A DNA stretch of 64,000 nt from assembly GCA_964036665.1 (NCBI GenBank), contig OZ038530.1, positions 3,348,001-3,412,000 of the forward strand, written 5' to 3'. Source of the stretch: Gordius sp. MW1. Taxonomy: Eukaryota > Nematomorpha > Gordioida > Gordea > Gordiidae. A program made the position numbers and the translations under genes. Below are positions 38,253 through 50,660 of this stretch, piece after piece; the stretch's first letter is position 1, and each line of letters starts with the position of its first letter. The notes beneath the pieces were generated by a model that worked only from the letters and a program-made list of their open reading frames with translations, ran no database searches and was not told the DNA's origin.

Positions 38253-41200
38253 TACAACAAACTAATCGCAACAATAAAACGTTTTCTTTTGTCAAAATGA
38301 TAGTTATCGCAGCTTAAAACCTCATTTCGGAAGTCAATCGAGGATAATAGGATTCTCAAATTGGCATACTTTTATATATTTTTTCATGCTCTTTCACATA
38401 GAATCGAAAAAAATAAATATTTTTACCTCAAAATTTTTCACATATTTTTCTTTGAACCGTATTCATCCGATGAAAGTTGTCGTTTTCAGACGTGGTTTCT
38501 ATGATCCCAAGTAAAAATTTATCAGAATCAGAAAACTATTACTTTGAAATCATGATCGCATAGAGCCATTTTCAAAAATTAAGCACTCACGTTGCGATAC
38601 AACAAACTAATCGCAACAATAAAACGTTGTCTTTTGTCAAAATGATAGTTCTCGCAGCTTAAAACCTCTTTTCGGAAGTCAATCGAGGATAATAGGATTC
38701 TCAAATTGGCTTACTTTTATATATTTTTTCATACTCTTTCACATAGAATCGAAAAAAATAAATATTTTTACCTCAAAATTTTTCACATATTTTTCTTTGA
38801 ACCGTATTCATCCGATGAAATATGTCGTTTTCAGACGTGGTTTCCATGATAAAAAGTAAAAATTTATCAGAATCAGAAAACTATTACTTTGAAATCATGA
38901 TCGCATAGTGCAGTTTTCAAAAATTAAGCACTCACGTTGCGATACAACAAACTAATCGCAACAATAAAACTTTGTCTTTTGTCAAAATGATAGTTCTCGC
39001 AGCTTAAAACCTCTTTTCAGAAGTCAATCGAGGATAATAGGATTCTCAAATTGGCATACTTTTATATATTTTTTCATGCTCTTTCACATAGAATCGAAAA
39101 AAATAAATATTTTGACCTCAAAATTTTTCACATATTTTTCTTTGAACCGTAGTCATCCGATGAAAGTTGTCGTTTTCAGACGTGGTTTCTATGATCCCAA
39201 ATAAAAATTTATCAGAATCAGAAAACTTTTACTTTGAAATCATGATCGCATAGAGCAGTTTTCATAAACTAAGCACTCACGTTGCGATACAACAAACTAA
39301 TCGCAACAATAAAACGTTTTCTTTTGTCAAAATGATAGTTATCGCAGCTTAAAACCTCTTTTCGGAAGTCAATCGAGGATAATAGGATTCTCAAATTGGC
39401 TTACTTTTATATATTTTTTCATGCTCTTTCACATAGAATCGAAAAAAATAAATATTTTTACCTCAAAATTTTTCACATATTTTCTTTGAACCGTATTCAT
39501 CCGAAGAAAGTTGTCGTTTTCAGACGTGGTTTCTATGATCCAAGTAAAAATTTATCAGAATTTAAAAACTATTACTTTGAAATCATGATCGCATAGAGCC
39601 ATTTTCAAAAATTAAGCACTCACGTTGCGATACAACAAACTAATCGCAACAATAAAACGTTGTCTTTTGTCAAAATGATAGTTTTCGCAGCTTAAAACCT
39701 CTTTTCGGAAGTCAATCGAGGATAATAAGATTCTCAAATTGGCTTACTTTTATATATTTTTTCATGCTCTTTCACATAGAATCGAAAAAAGTAAATATTT
39801 TTACCTCAAAATTTTTCGCATATTTTTCTTTGAACCTTATTCATCCGATGAAATATGTCGTTTTCAGACGTGGTTTCCATGATTAAAAGTAAAAATTTAT
39901 CAGAATCAGAAAACTATTACTTTGAAATCATGATCGCATAGGGCATTTTTGAAAAATTAAGCACTCACGTTGCGATACAACAAACTAATCGCAACAATAA
40001 AACTTTGTCTTTTGTCAAAATGATAGTTCTCGCAGCTTAAAACCTCTTTTCAGAAGTCAATCGAGGATAATAGGATTCTCAAATTGGCATACTTTTATAT
40101 ATTTTTTCATGCTCTTTCACATAGAATCGAAAAAAATAAATATTTTTACCTCAAAATTTTTCACATATTTTCTTTGAACCGTATTCATCCGAAGAAAGTT
40201 GTCGTTTTCAGACGTGGTTTCTATGATCCAAGTAAAAATTTATCAGAATTTAAAAACTATTACTTTGAAATCATGATCGCATAGAGCCATTTTCAAAAAT
40301 TAAGCACTCACGTTGCGATACAACAAACTAATCGCAACAATAAAACGTTGTCTTTTGTCAAAATGATAGTTCTCGCAGCTTAAAACCTCTTTTCGGAAGT
40401 CAATCGAGGATAATAGGATTCTCAAATTGGCTTACTTTTATATATTTTTTCATACTCTTTCACATAGAATCGAAAAAAATAAATATTTTTACCTCAAAAT
40501 TTTTCACATATTTTTCTTTGAACCGTATTCATCCGATGAAATATGTCGTTTTCAGACGTGGTTTCCATGATAAAAAGTAAAAATTTATCAGAATCAGAAA
40601 ACTATTACTTTGAAATCATGATCGCATAGTGCAGTTTTCAAAAATTAAGCACTCACGTTGCGATACAACAAACTAATCGCAACAATAAAACTTTGTCTTT
40701 TGTCAAAATGATAGTTCTCGCAGCTTAAAACCTCTTTTCAGAAGTCAATCGAGGATAATAGGATTCTCAAATTGGCATACTTTTATATATTTTTTCATGC
40801 TCTTTCACATAGAATCGAAAAAAATAAATATTTTGACCTCAAAATTTTTCACATATTTTTCTTTGAACCGTAGTCATCCGATGAAAGTTGTCGTTTTCAG
40901 ACGTGGTTTCTATGATCCCAAATAAAAATTTATCAGAATCAGAAAACTTTTACTTTGAAATCATGATCGCATAGAGCAGTTTTCATAAACTAAGCACTCA
41001 CGTTGCGATACAACAAACTAATCGCAACAATAAAACGTTTTCTTTTGTCAAAATGATAGTTATCGCAGCTTAAAACCTCTTTTCGGAAGTCAATCGAGGA
41101 TAATAGGATTCTCAAATTGGCTTACTTTTATATATTTTTTCATGCTCTTTCACATAGAATCGAAAAAAATAAATATTTTTACCTCAAAATTTTTCACATA

Positions 41201-44200
41201 TTTTCCTTTGAACCGTATTCATCCGATGAAATATGTCGTTTTCAGACGTGGTTTCCATGATAAAAAGTAAAAATTTATCAGAATCAGAAAACTATTACTT
41301 TGAAATCATGATCGCATAGTGCAGTTTTCAAAAATTAAGCACTCACGTTGCGATACAACAAACTAATCGCAACAATAAAACTTTGTCTTTTGTCAAAATG
41401 ATAGTTCTCGCAGCTTAAAACCTCTTTTCAGAAGTCAATCGAGGATAATAGGATTCTCAAATTGGCATACTTTTATATATTTTTTCATGCTCTTTCACAT
41501 AGAATCGAAAAAAATAAATATTTTGACCTCAAAATTTTTCACATATTTTTCTTTGAACCGTAGTCATCCGATGAAAGTTGTCGTTTTCAGACGTGGTTTC
41601 TATGATCCCAAATAAAAATTTATCAGAATCAGAAAACTTTTACTTTGAAATCATGATCGCATAGAGCAGTTTTCATAAACTAAGCACTCACGTTGCGATA
41701 CAACAAACTAATCGCAACAATAAAACGTTTTCTTTTGTCAAAATGATAGTTATCGCAGCTTAAAACCTCATTTCGGAAGTCAATCGAGGATAATAGGATT
41801 CTCAAATTGGCATACTTTTATATATTTTTTCATGCTCTTTCACATAGAATCGAAAAAAATAAATATTTTTACCTCAAAATTTTTCACATATTTTTCTTTG
41901 AACCGTATTCATCCGATGAAAGTTGTCGTTTTCAGACGTGGTTTCTATGATCCCAAGTAAAAATTTATCAGAATCAGAAAACTATTACTTTGAAATCATG
42001 ATCGCATAGAGCCATTTTCAAAAATTAAGCACTCACGTTGCGATACAACAAACTAATCGCAACAATAAAACGTTGTCTTTTGTCAAAATGATAGTTTTCG
42101 CAGCTTAAAACCTCTTTTCGGAAGTCAATCGAGGATAATAAGATTCTCAAATTGGCTTACTTTTATATATTTTTTCATGCTCTTTCACATAGAATCGAAA
42201 AAAATAAATATTTTTACCTCAAAATTTTTCGCATATTTTTCTTTGAACCTTATTCATCCGATGAAATATGTCGTTTTCAGACGTGGTTTCCATGATTAAA
42301 AGTAAAAATTTATCAGAATCAGAAAACTATTACTTTGAAATCATGATCGCATAGGGCATTTTTGAAAAATTAAGCACTCACGTTGCGATACAACAAACTA
42401 ATCGCAACAATAAAACTTTGTCTTTTGTCAAAATGATAGTTCTCGCAGCTTAAAACCTCTTTTCAGAAGTCAATCGAGGATAATAGGATTCTCAAATTGG
42501 CATACTTTTATATATTTTTTCATGCTCTTTCACATAGAATCGAAAAAAATAAATATTTTTACCTCAAAATTTTTCACATATTTTTCTTTGAACCGTATTC
42601 ATCCGATGAAAGTTGTCGTTTTCAGACGTGGTTTCTATGATCCCAAGTAAAAATTTATCAGAATCAGAAAACTATTACTTTGAAATCATGATCGCATAGA
42701 GCCATTTTCAAAAATTAAGCACTCACGTTGCGATACAACAAACTAATCGCAACAATAAAACGTTGTCTTTTGTCAAAATGATAGTTCTCGCAGCTTAAAA
42801 CCTCTTTTCGGAAGTCAATCGAGGATAATAGGATTCTCAAATTGGCTTACTTTTATATATTTTTTCATACTCTTTCACATAGAATCGAAAAAAATAAATA
42901 TTTTTACCTCAAAATTTTTCACATATTTTCCTTTGAACCGTATTCATCCGATGAAATATGTCGTTTTCAGACGTGGTTTCCATGATAAAAAGTAAAAATT
43001 TATCAGAATCAGAAAACTATTACTTTGAAATCATGATCGCATAGTGCAGTTTTCAAAAATTAAGCACTCACGTTGCGATACAACAAACTAATCGCAACAA
43101 TAAAACTTTGTCTTTTGTCAAAATGATAGTTCTCGCAGCTTAAAACCTCTTTTCAGAAGTCAATCGAGGATAATAGGATTCTCAAATTGGCATACTTTTA
43201 TATATTTTTTCATGCTCTTTCACATAGAATCGAAAAAAATAAATATTTTGACCTCAAAATTTTTCACATATTTTTCTTTGAACCGTAGTCATCCGATGAA
43301 AGTTGTCGTTTTCAGACGTGGTTTCTATGATCCCAAATAAAAATTTATCAGAATCAGAAAACTTTTACTTTGAAATCATGATCGCATAGAGCAGTTTTCA
43401 TAAACTAAGCACTCACGTTGCGATACAACAAACTAATCGCAACAATAAAACGTTTTCTTTTGTCAAAATGATAGTTATCGCAGCTTAAAACCTCTTTTCG
43501 GAAGTCAATCGAGGATAATAGGATTCTCAAATTGGCTTACTTTTATATATTTTTTCATGCTCTTTCACATAGAATCGAAAAAAATAAATATTTTTACCTC
43601 AAAATTTTTCACATATTTTCTTTGAACCGTATTCATCCGAAGAAAGTTGTCGTTTTCAGACGTGGTTTCTATGATCCAAGTAAAAATTTATCAGAATTTA
43701 AAAACTATTACTTTGAAATCATGATCGCATAGAGCCATTTTCAAAAATTAAGCACTCACGTTGCGATACAACAAACTAATCGCAACAATAAAACGTTGTC
43801 TTTTGTCAAAATGATAGTTTTCGCAGCTTAAAACCTCTTTTCGGAAGTCAATCGAGGATAATAAGATTCTCAAATTGGCTTACTTTTATATATTTTTTCA
43901 TGCTCTTTCACATAGAATCGAAAAAAATAAATATTTTTACCTCAAAATTTTTCGCATATTTTTCTTTGAACCTTATTCATCCGATGAAATATGTCGTTTT
44001 CAGACGTGGTTTCCATGATTAAAAGTAAAAATTTATCAGAATCAGAAAACTATTACTTTGAAATCATGATCGCATAGGGCATTTTTGAAAAATTAAGCAC
44101 TCACGTTGCGATACAACAAACTAATCGCAACAATAAAACTTTGTCTTTTGTCAAAATGATAGTTCTCGCAGCTTAAAACCTCTTTTCAGAAGTCAATCGA

Positions 44201-45146
44201 GGATAATAGGATTCTCAAATTGGCATACTTTTATATATTTTTTCATGCTCTTTCACATAGAATCGAAAAAAATAAATATTTTTACCTCAAAATTTTTCAC
44301 ATATTTTTCTTTGAACCGTATTCATCCGATGAAAGTTGTCGTTTTCAGACGTGGTTTCTATGATCCCAAGTAAAAATTTATCAGAATCAGAAAACTATTA
44401 CTTTGAAATCATGATCGCATAGAGCCATTTTCAAAAATTAAGCACTCACGTTGCGATACAACAAACTAATCGCAACAATAAAACGTTGTCTTTTGTCAAA
44501 ATGATAGTTCTCGCAGCTTAAAACCTCTTTTCGGAAGTCAATCGAGGATAATAGGATTCTCAAATTGGCTTACTTTTATATATTTTTTCATACTCTTTCA
44601 CATAGAATCGAAAAAAATAAATATTTTTACCTCAAAATTTTTCACATATTTTCCTTTGAACCGTATTCATCCGATGAAATATGTCGTTTTCAGACGTGGT
44701 TTCCATGATAAAAAGTAAAAATTTATCAGAATCAGAAAACTATTACTTTGAAATCATGATCGCATAGTGCAGTTTTCAAAAATTAAGCACTCACGTTGCG
44801 ATACAACAAACTAATCGCAACAATAAAACTTTGTCTTTTGTCAAAATGATAGTTCTCGCAGCTTAAAACCTCTTTTCAGAAGTCAATCGAGGATAATAGG
44901 ATTCTCAAATTGGCATACTTTTATATATTTTTTCATGCTCTTTCACATAGAATCGAAAAAAATAAATATTTTGACCTCAAAATTTTTCACATATTTTTCT
45001 TTGAACCGTAGTCATCCGATGAAAGTTGTCGTTTTCAGACGTGGTTTCTATGATCCCAAATAAAAATTTATCAGAATCAGAAAACTTTTACTTTGAAATC
45101 ATGATCGCATAGAGCAGTTTTCAAAAATTAAGCACTCACGTTGCGA
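38253..45146 (+). repeat. Pentamer higher-order block (e-f-b-c-d)
   Basis: Unit types by start: a 38253, b 38598, c 38943, d 39288, e 39631, f 39976, b 40319, c 40664, d 41009, c 41354, a 41699, e 42044, f 42389, b 42734, c 43079, d 43424, e 43767, f 44112, b 44457, c 44802. The five-unit run e-f-b-c-d appears at 39631-41353 and 42044-43766 (1723 bp each), and e-f-b-c again at 43767-45146. Diagnostic marks: e 'gatagttttcgc' and 'gaaccttattc'; b 'ttcatactc'; c 'ttcagaag' with 'ttttgacc'; d 'gatagttatcgc' with 'ccgaagaaag'; a 'cctcatttcgg'. The units at 39976 and 41009 are chimeric. Confidence 0.9.
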
Positions 45147-48100
45147 TACAACAAACTAATCGCAACAATAAAACCTTGTCTTTCGTCAAAATGATAGTTC
45201 TTGCAGCTTAAAACCTCTTTTCGAAAGTCAATCGAGGATAATAGGATTCTCAAATTGGCTTACTTTTATATATTTCTTCATGCTCTTTCACATAGAATCG
45301 AAAAAAATAAATATTTTGACCTCAAAATTTTTCACATATTTTTCTTTGAACCGTAGTCATCCGATGAAAGTTGTCGTTTTCAGACGTGGTTTCTATGATC
45401 CCAAATAAAAATTTATCAGAATCAGAAAACTTTTACTTTGAAATCATGATCGCATAGAGCAGTTTTCAAAAATTAAGCACTCACGTTGCGATACAACAAA
45501 CTAATCGCAACAATAAAACGTTTTCTTTTGTCAAAATGATAGTTCTCGCAGCTTAAAACCTCTTTTCGGAAGTCAATCGAGGATAACAGGATTCTCAAAT
45601 CGGCTTACTTTTATATATTTTTTCATGCTCTTTCACATAGAATTGAAAAAAATAAATATTTTTACCTCTAAATTTTTTACATATTTTTCTTTGAACCGTA
45701 TTCATCCGATGAAAGTTGTCGTTTTCAGACGTGGTTTCTATGATCCAAGTAAAAATTTATCAGAATCTAAAAACTATTACTTTGAAATCATGATCGCATA
45801 GAGCCATTTTCAAAAATTAAGCACTCACGTTGCGATACAACAAACTAATCGCAACAATAAAACGTTGTCTTTTGTCAAAATGATAGTTCTCGCAGCTTAA
45901 AACCTCTTTTCGGAAGTCAATCGAGGATAATAGGATTCTCAAATTGGCTTACTTTTATATATTTTTTCATGCTCTTTCACATAGAATCAAAAAAAAATAA
46001 ATATTTTTACCTCAAAATTTTTCACATATTTTTCTTTGAACCGTATTCATCCGATGAAATATGTCGTTTTCAGACGTGGTTTCCATGATAAAAAGTAAAA
46101 ATTTATCAGAATCAGAAAACTATTACTTTGAAATCATGATCGCATAGTGCATTTTTGAAAAATTAAGCACTCACGTTGCGATACAACAAACTAATCGCAA
46201 CAATAAAACGTTGTCTTTTGTCAAAATGATAGTTCTCGCAGCTTAAAACCTCTTTTCGGAAGTCAATCGAGGATAATAAGATTCTCAAATTGGCTTACTT
46301 TTATATATTTTTTCATGCTCTTTCACATAGAATCAAAAAAAAAAAATATTTTTACCTCAAAATTTTTCACATATTTTTCTTTGAACCGTATTCATCCGAT
46401 GAAATATGTCGTTTTCAGACGTGGTTTCCATGATAAAAAGTAAAAATTATCAGAATCAGAAAACTATTACTTTGAAATCATGATCGCATAGTACATTTTT
46501 GAAAAATTAAGCACTCACGTTGCGATACAACAAATAATCGCAACAATAAAACTTTGTCTTTTGTCAAAATGATAGTTCTCGCAGCTTAAAACCTCTTTTC
46601 GGAAGTCAATCGAGGATAATAGGATTCTCAAATTGGCATACTTTTATATATTTTTTCATGCTCTTTCACATAAAATCGAAAAAAATAAATATTTTTACCT
46701 CAAAATTTTTCACATATTTTTCTTTGAACCGTATTCATCCGATGAAAGTTGTCGTTTTCAGACGTGGTTTCTATGATCCCAAGTAAAAATTTATCAGAAT
46801 CAGAAAACTATTACTTTGAAATCATGATCGCATAGTGCAGTTTTCAAAAATTAAGCTCTCACGTTGCGATACAACAAACTAATCGCAACAATAAAACGTT
46901 GTCTTTTGTCAAAATGATAGCTCTTGCAGCTTAAAACCTCTTTCCGAAAGTCAATCGAGGATATAGGATTCTCAAATTGGCTTACTTTTATATATTTTTT
47001 CATGCTCTTTCACATAGAATCGAAAAAAATAAATATTTTGACCTCAAAATTTTTCACATATTTTTCTTTGAACCGTAGTCATCCGATGAAAGTTGTCGTT
47101 TTCAGACGTGGTTTCTATGATCCCAAATAAAAATTTATCAGAATCAGAAAACTTTTATTTTGAAATCATGATCGCATAGAGCAGTTTTCAAAAATTAAGC
47201 ACTCACGTTGCGATACAACAAACTAATCGCAACAATAAAACCTTGTCTTTCGTCAAAATGATAGTTCTTGCAGCTTAAAACCTCTTTTCGAAAGTCAATC
47301 GAGGATAATAGGATTCTCAAATTGGCTTACTTTTATATATTTCTTCATGCTCTTTCACATAGAATCGAAAAAAATAAATATTTTGACCTCAAAATTTTTC
47401 ACATATTTTTCTTTGAACCGTAGTCATCCGATGAAAGTTGTCGTTTTCAGACGTGGTTTCTATGATCCCAAATAAAAATTTATCAGAATCAGAAAACTTT
47501 TACTTTGAAATCATGATCGCATAGAGCAGTTTTCAAAAATTAAGCACTCACGTTGCGATACAACAAACTAATCGCAACAATAAAACGTTTTCTTTTGTCA
47601 AAATGATAGTTCTCGCAGCTTAAAACCTCTTTTCGGAAGTCAATCGAGGATAACAGGATTCTCAAATCGGCTTACTTTTATATATTTTTTCATGCTCTTT
47701 CACATAGAATTGAAAAAAATAAATATTTTTACCTCTAAATTTTTTACATATTTTTCTTTGAACCGTATTCATCCGATGAAAGTTGTCGTTTTCAGACGTG
47801 GTTTCTATGATCCAAGTAAAAATTTATCAGAATCTAAAAACTATTACTTTGAAATCATGATCGCATAGAGCCATTTTCAAAAATTAAGCACTCACGTTGC
47901 GATACAACAAACTAATCGCAACAATAAAACGTTGTCTTTTGTCAAAATGATAGTTCTCGCAGCTTAAAACCTCTTTTCGGAAGTCAATCGAGGATAATAG
48001 GATTCTCAAATTGGCTTACTTTTATATATTTTTTCATGCTCTTTCACATAGAATCAAAAAAAAATAAATATTTTTACCTCAAAATTTTTCACATATTTTT

Positions 48101-49282
48101 CTTTGAACCGTATTCATCCGATGAAATATGTCGTTTTCAGACGTGGTTTCCATGATAAAAAGTAAAAATTTATCAGAATCAGAAAACTATTACTTTGAAA
48201 TCATGATCGCATAATGCATTTTTGAAAAATTAAGCACTCACGTTGCGATACAACAAACTAATCGCAACAATAAAACGTTGTCTTTTGTCAAAATGATAGT
48301 TCTCGCAGCTTAAAACCTCTTTTCGGAAGTCAATCGAGGATAATAAGATTCTCAAATTGGCTTACTTTTATATATTTTTTCATGCTCTTTCACATAGAAT
48401 CAAAAAAAAAAAATATTTTTACCTCAAAATTTTTCACATATTTTTCTTTGAACCGTATTCATCCGATGAAATATGTCGTTTTCAGACGTGGTTTCCATGA
48501 TAAAAAGTAAAAATTATCAGAATCAGAAAACTATTACTTTGAAATCATGATCGCATAGTACATTTTTGAAAAATTAAGCACTCACGTTGCGATACAACAA
48601 ATAATCGCAACAATAAAACTTTGTCTTTTGTCAAAATGATAGTTCTCGCAGCTTAAAACCTCTTTTCGGAAGTCAATCGAGGATAATAGGATTCTCAAAT
48701 TGGCATACTTTTATATATTTTTTCATGCTCTTTCACATAAAATCGAAAAAAATAAATATTTTTACCTCAAAATTTTTCACATATTTTTCTTTGAACCGTT
48801 ATTCATCCGATGAAAGTTGTCGTTTTCAGACGTGGTTTCTATGATCCCAAGTAAAAATTTATCAGAATCAGAAAACTATTACTTTGAAATCATGATCGCA
48901 TAGTGCAGTTTTCAAAAATTAAGCTCTCACGTTGCGATACAACAAACTAATCGCAACAATAAAACGTTGTCTTTTGTCAAAATGATAGTTCTTGCAGCTT
49001 AAAACCTCTTTTCGAAAGTCAATCGAGGATAATAGGATTCTCAAATTGGCTTACTTTTATATATTTTTTCATGCTCTTTCACATAGAATCGAAAAAAATA
49101 AATATTTTGACCTCAAAATTTTTCACATATTTTTCTTTGAACCGTAGTCATCCGATGAAAGTTGTCGTTTTCAGACGTGGTTTCTATGATCCCAAATAAA
49201 AATTTATCAGAATCAGAAAACTTTTACTTTGAAATCATGATCGCATAGAGCAGTTTTCATAAATTAAGCACTCACGTTGCGA
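45147..49282 (+). repeat. Hexamer repeated twice (~2067 bp each)
   Basis: 45147-47213 and 47214-49282 share 'aaaaccttgtctttcg' (45171, 47238), 'tatatttcttcatg', 'ggataacagg' with 'aaatcggc', 'gaatcaaaaaaaaaaaatatt', 'gtacattttt' (46491, 48558) and the spacer-deletion unit, all 2067 bp apart. Copy 2 has 'ccgttattc' (48797) and 'cataatgcat' (48211). The sixth monomers differ ('gatagctcttgc' versus 'gatagttcttgc'). Confidence 0.92.
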
Positions 49283-50660
49283 TACAACAAACTAATCGCA
49301 ACAATAAAACGTTTTCTTTTGTCAAAATGATAGTTATCGCAGCTTAAAACCTCTTTTCGGAAGTCAATCGAGGATAATAGGATTCTCAAATTGGCATACT
49401 TTTATATATTTTTTCATGCTCTTTCACATAGAATCGAAAAAAATAAATATTTTTACCTCAAAATTTTTCACATATTTTTCTTTGAACCGTATTCATCCGA
49501 TGAAAGTTGTCGTTTTCAGACGTGGTTTCTATGATCCCAAGTAAAAATTTATCAGAATCAGAAAACTATTACTTTGAAATCATGATCGCATAGTGCAGTT
49601 TTCAAAAATTAAGCTCTCACGTTGCGATACAACAAACTAATCGCAACAATAAAACGTTGTCTTTTGTCAAAATGATAGCTCTTGCAGCTTAAAACCTCTT
49701 TCCGAAAGTCAATCGAGGATATAGGATTCTCAAATTGGCTTACTTTTATATATTTTTTCATGCTCTTTCACATAGAATCGAAAAAAATAAATATTTTGAC
49801 CTCAAAATTTTTCACATATTTTTCTTTGAACCGTAGTCATCCGATGAAAGTTGTCGTTTTCAGACGTGGTTTCTATGATCCCAAATAAAAATTTATCAGA
49901 ATCAGAAAACTTTTACTTTGAAATCATGATCGCATAGAGCAGTTTTCATAAATTAAGCACTCACGTTGCGATACAACAAACTAATCGCAACAATAAAACG
50001 TTTTCTTTTGTCAAAATGATAGTTATCGCAGCTTAAAACCTCTTTTCGGAAGTCAATCGAGGATAATAGGATTCTCAAATTGGCATACTTTTATATATTT
50101 TTTCATGCTCTTTCACATAGAATCGAAAAAAATAAATATTTTTACCTCAAAATTTTTCACATATTTTTCTTTGAACCGTATTCATCCGATGAAAGTTGTC
50201 GTTTTCAGACGTGGTTTCTATGATCCGAAGTAAAAATTTATCAGAATCAGAAAACTATTACTTTGAAATCATGATCGCATAGTGCAGTTTTCAAAAATTA
50301 AGCTCTCACGTTGCGATACAACAAACTAATCGCAACAATAAAACGTTGTCTTTTGTCAAAATGATAGCTCTTGCAGCTTAAAACCTCTTTCCGAAAGTCA
50401 ATCGAGGATATAGGATTCTCAAATTGGCTTACTTTTATATATTTTTTCATGCTCTTTCACATAGAATCGAAAAAAATAAATATTTTGACCTCAAAATTTT
50501 TCACATATTTTTCTTTGAACCGTAGTCATCCGATGAAAGTTGTCGTTTTCAGACGTGGTTTCTATGATCCCAAATAAAAATTTATCAGAATCAGAAAATT
50601 TTTACTTTGAAATCATGATCGCATAGAGCAGTTTTCAAAAATTAAGCACTCACGTTGCGA
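48249..50660 (+). repeat. Seven-monomer segment, copy 2 of duplication II (partner at 35841-38252)
   Basis: It matches the first copy at a constant 12,408-bp offset, including 'ccgttattcatcc' (48796) and the 'cataaattaagc' junctions (49258, 49948). It overlaps both the hexamer pair and the A/B dimer block, so these structures are nested. It has 'gatccgaagt' at 50224 and 'aaaattttta' near 50598 where copy 1 has the common form. Confidence 0.92.
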
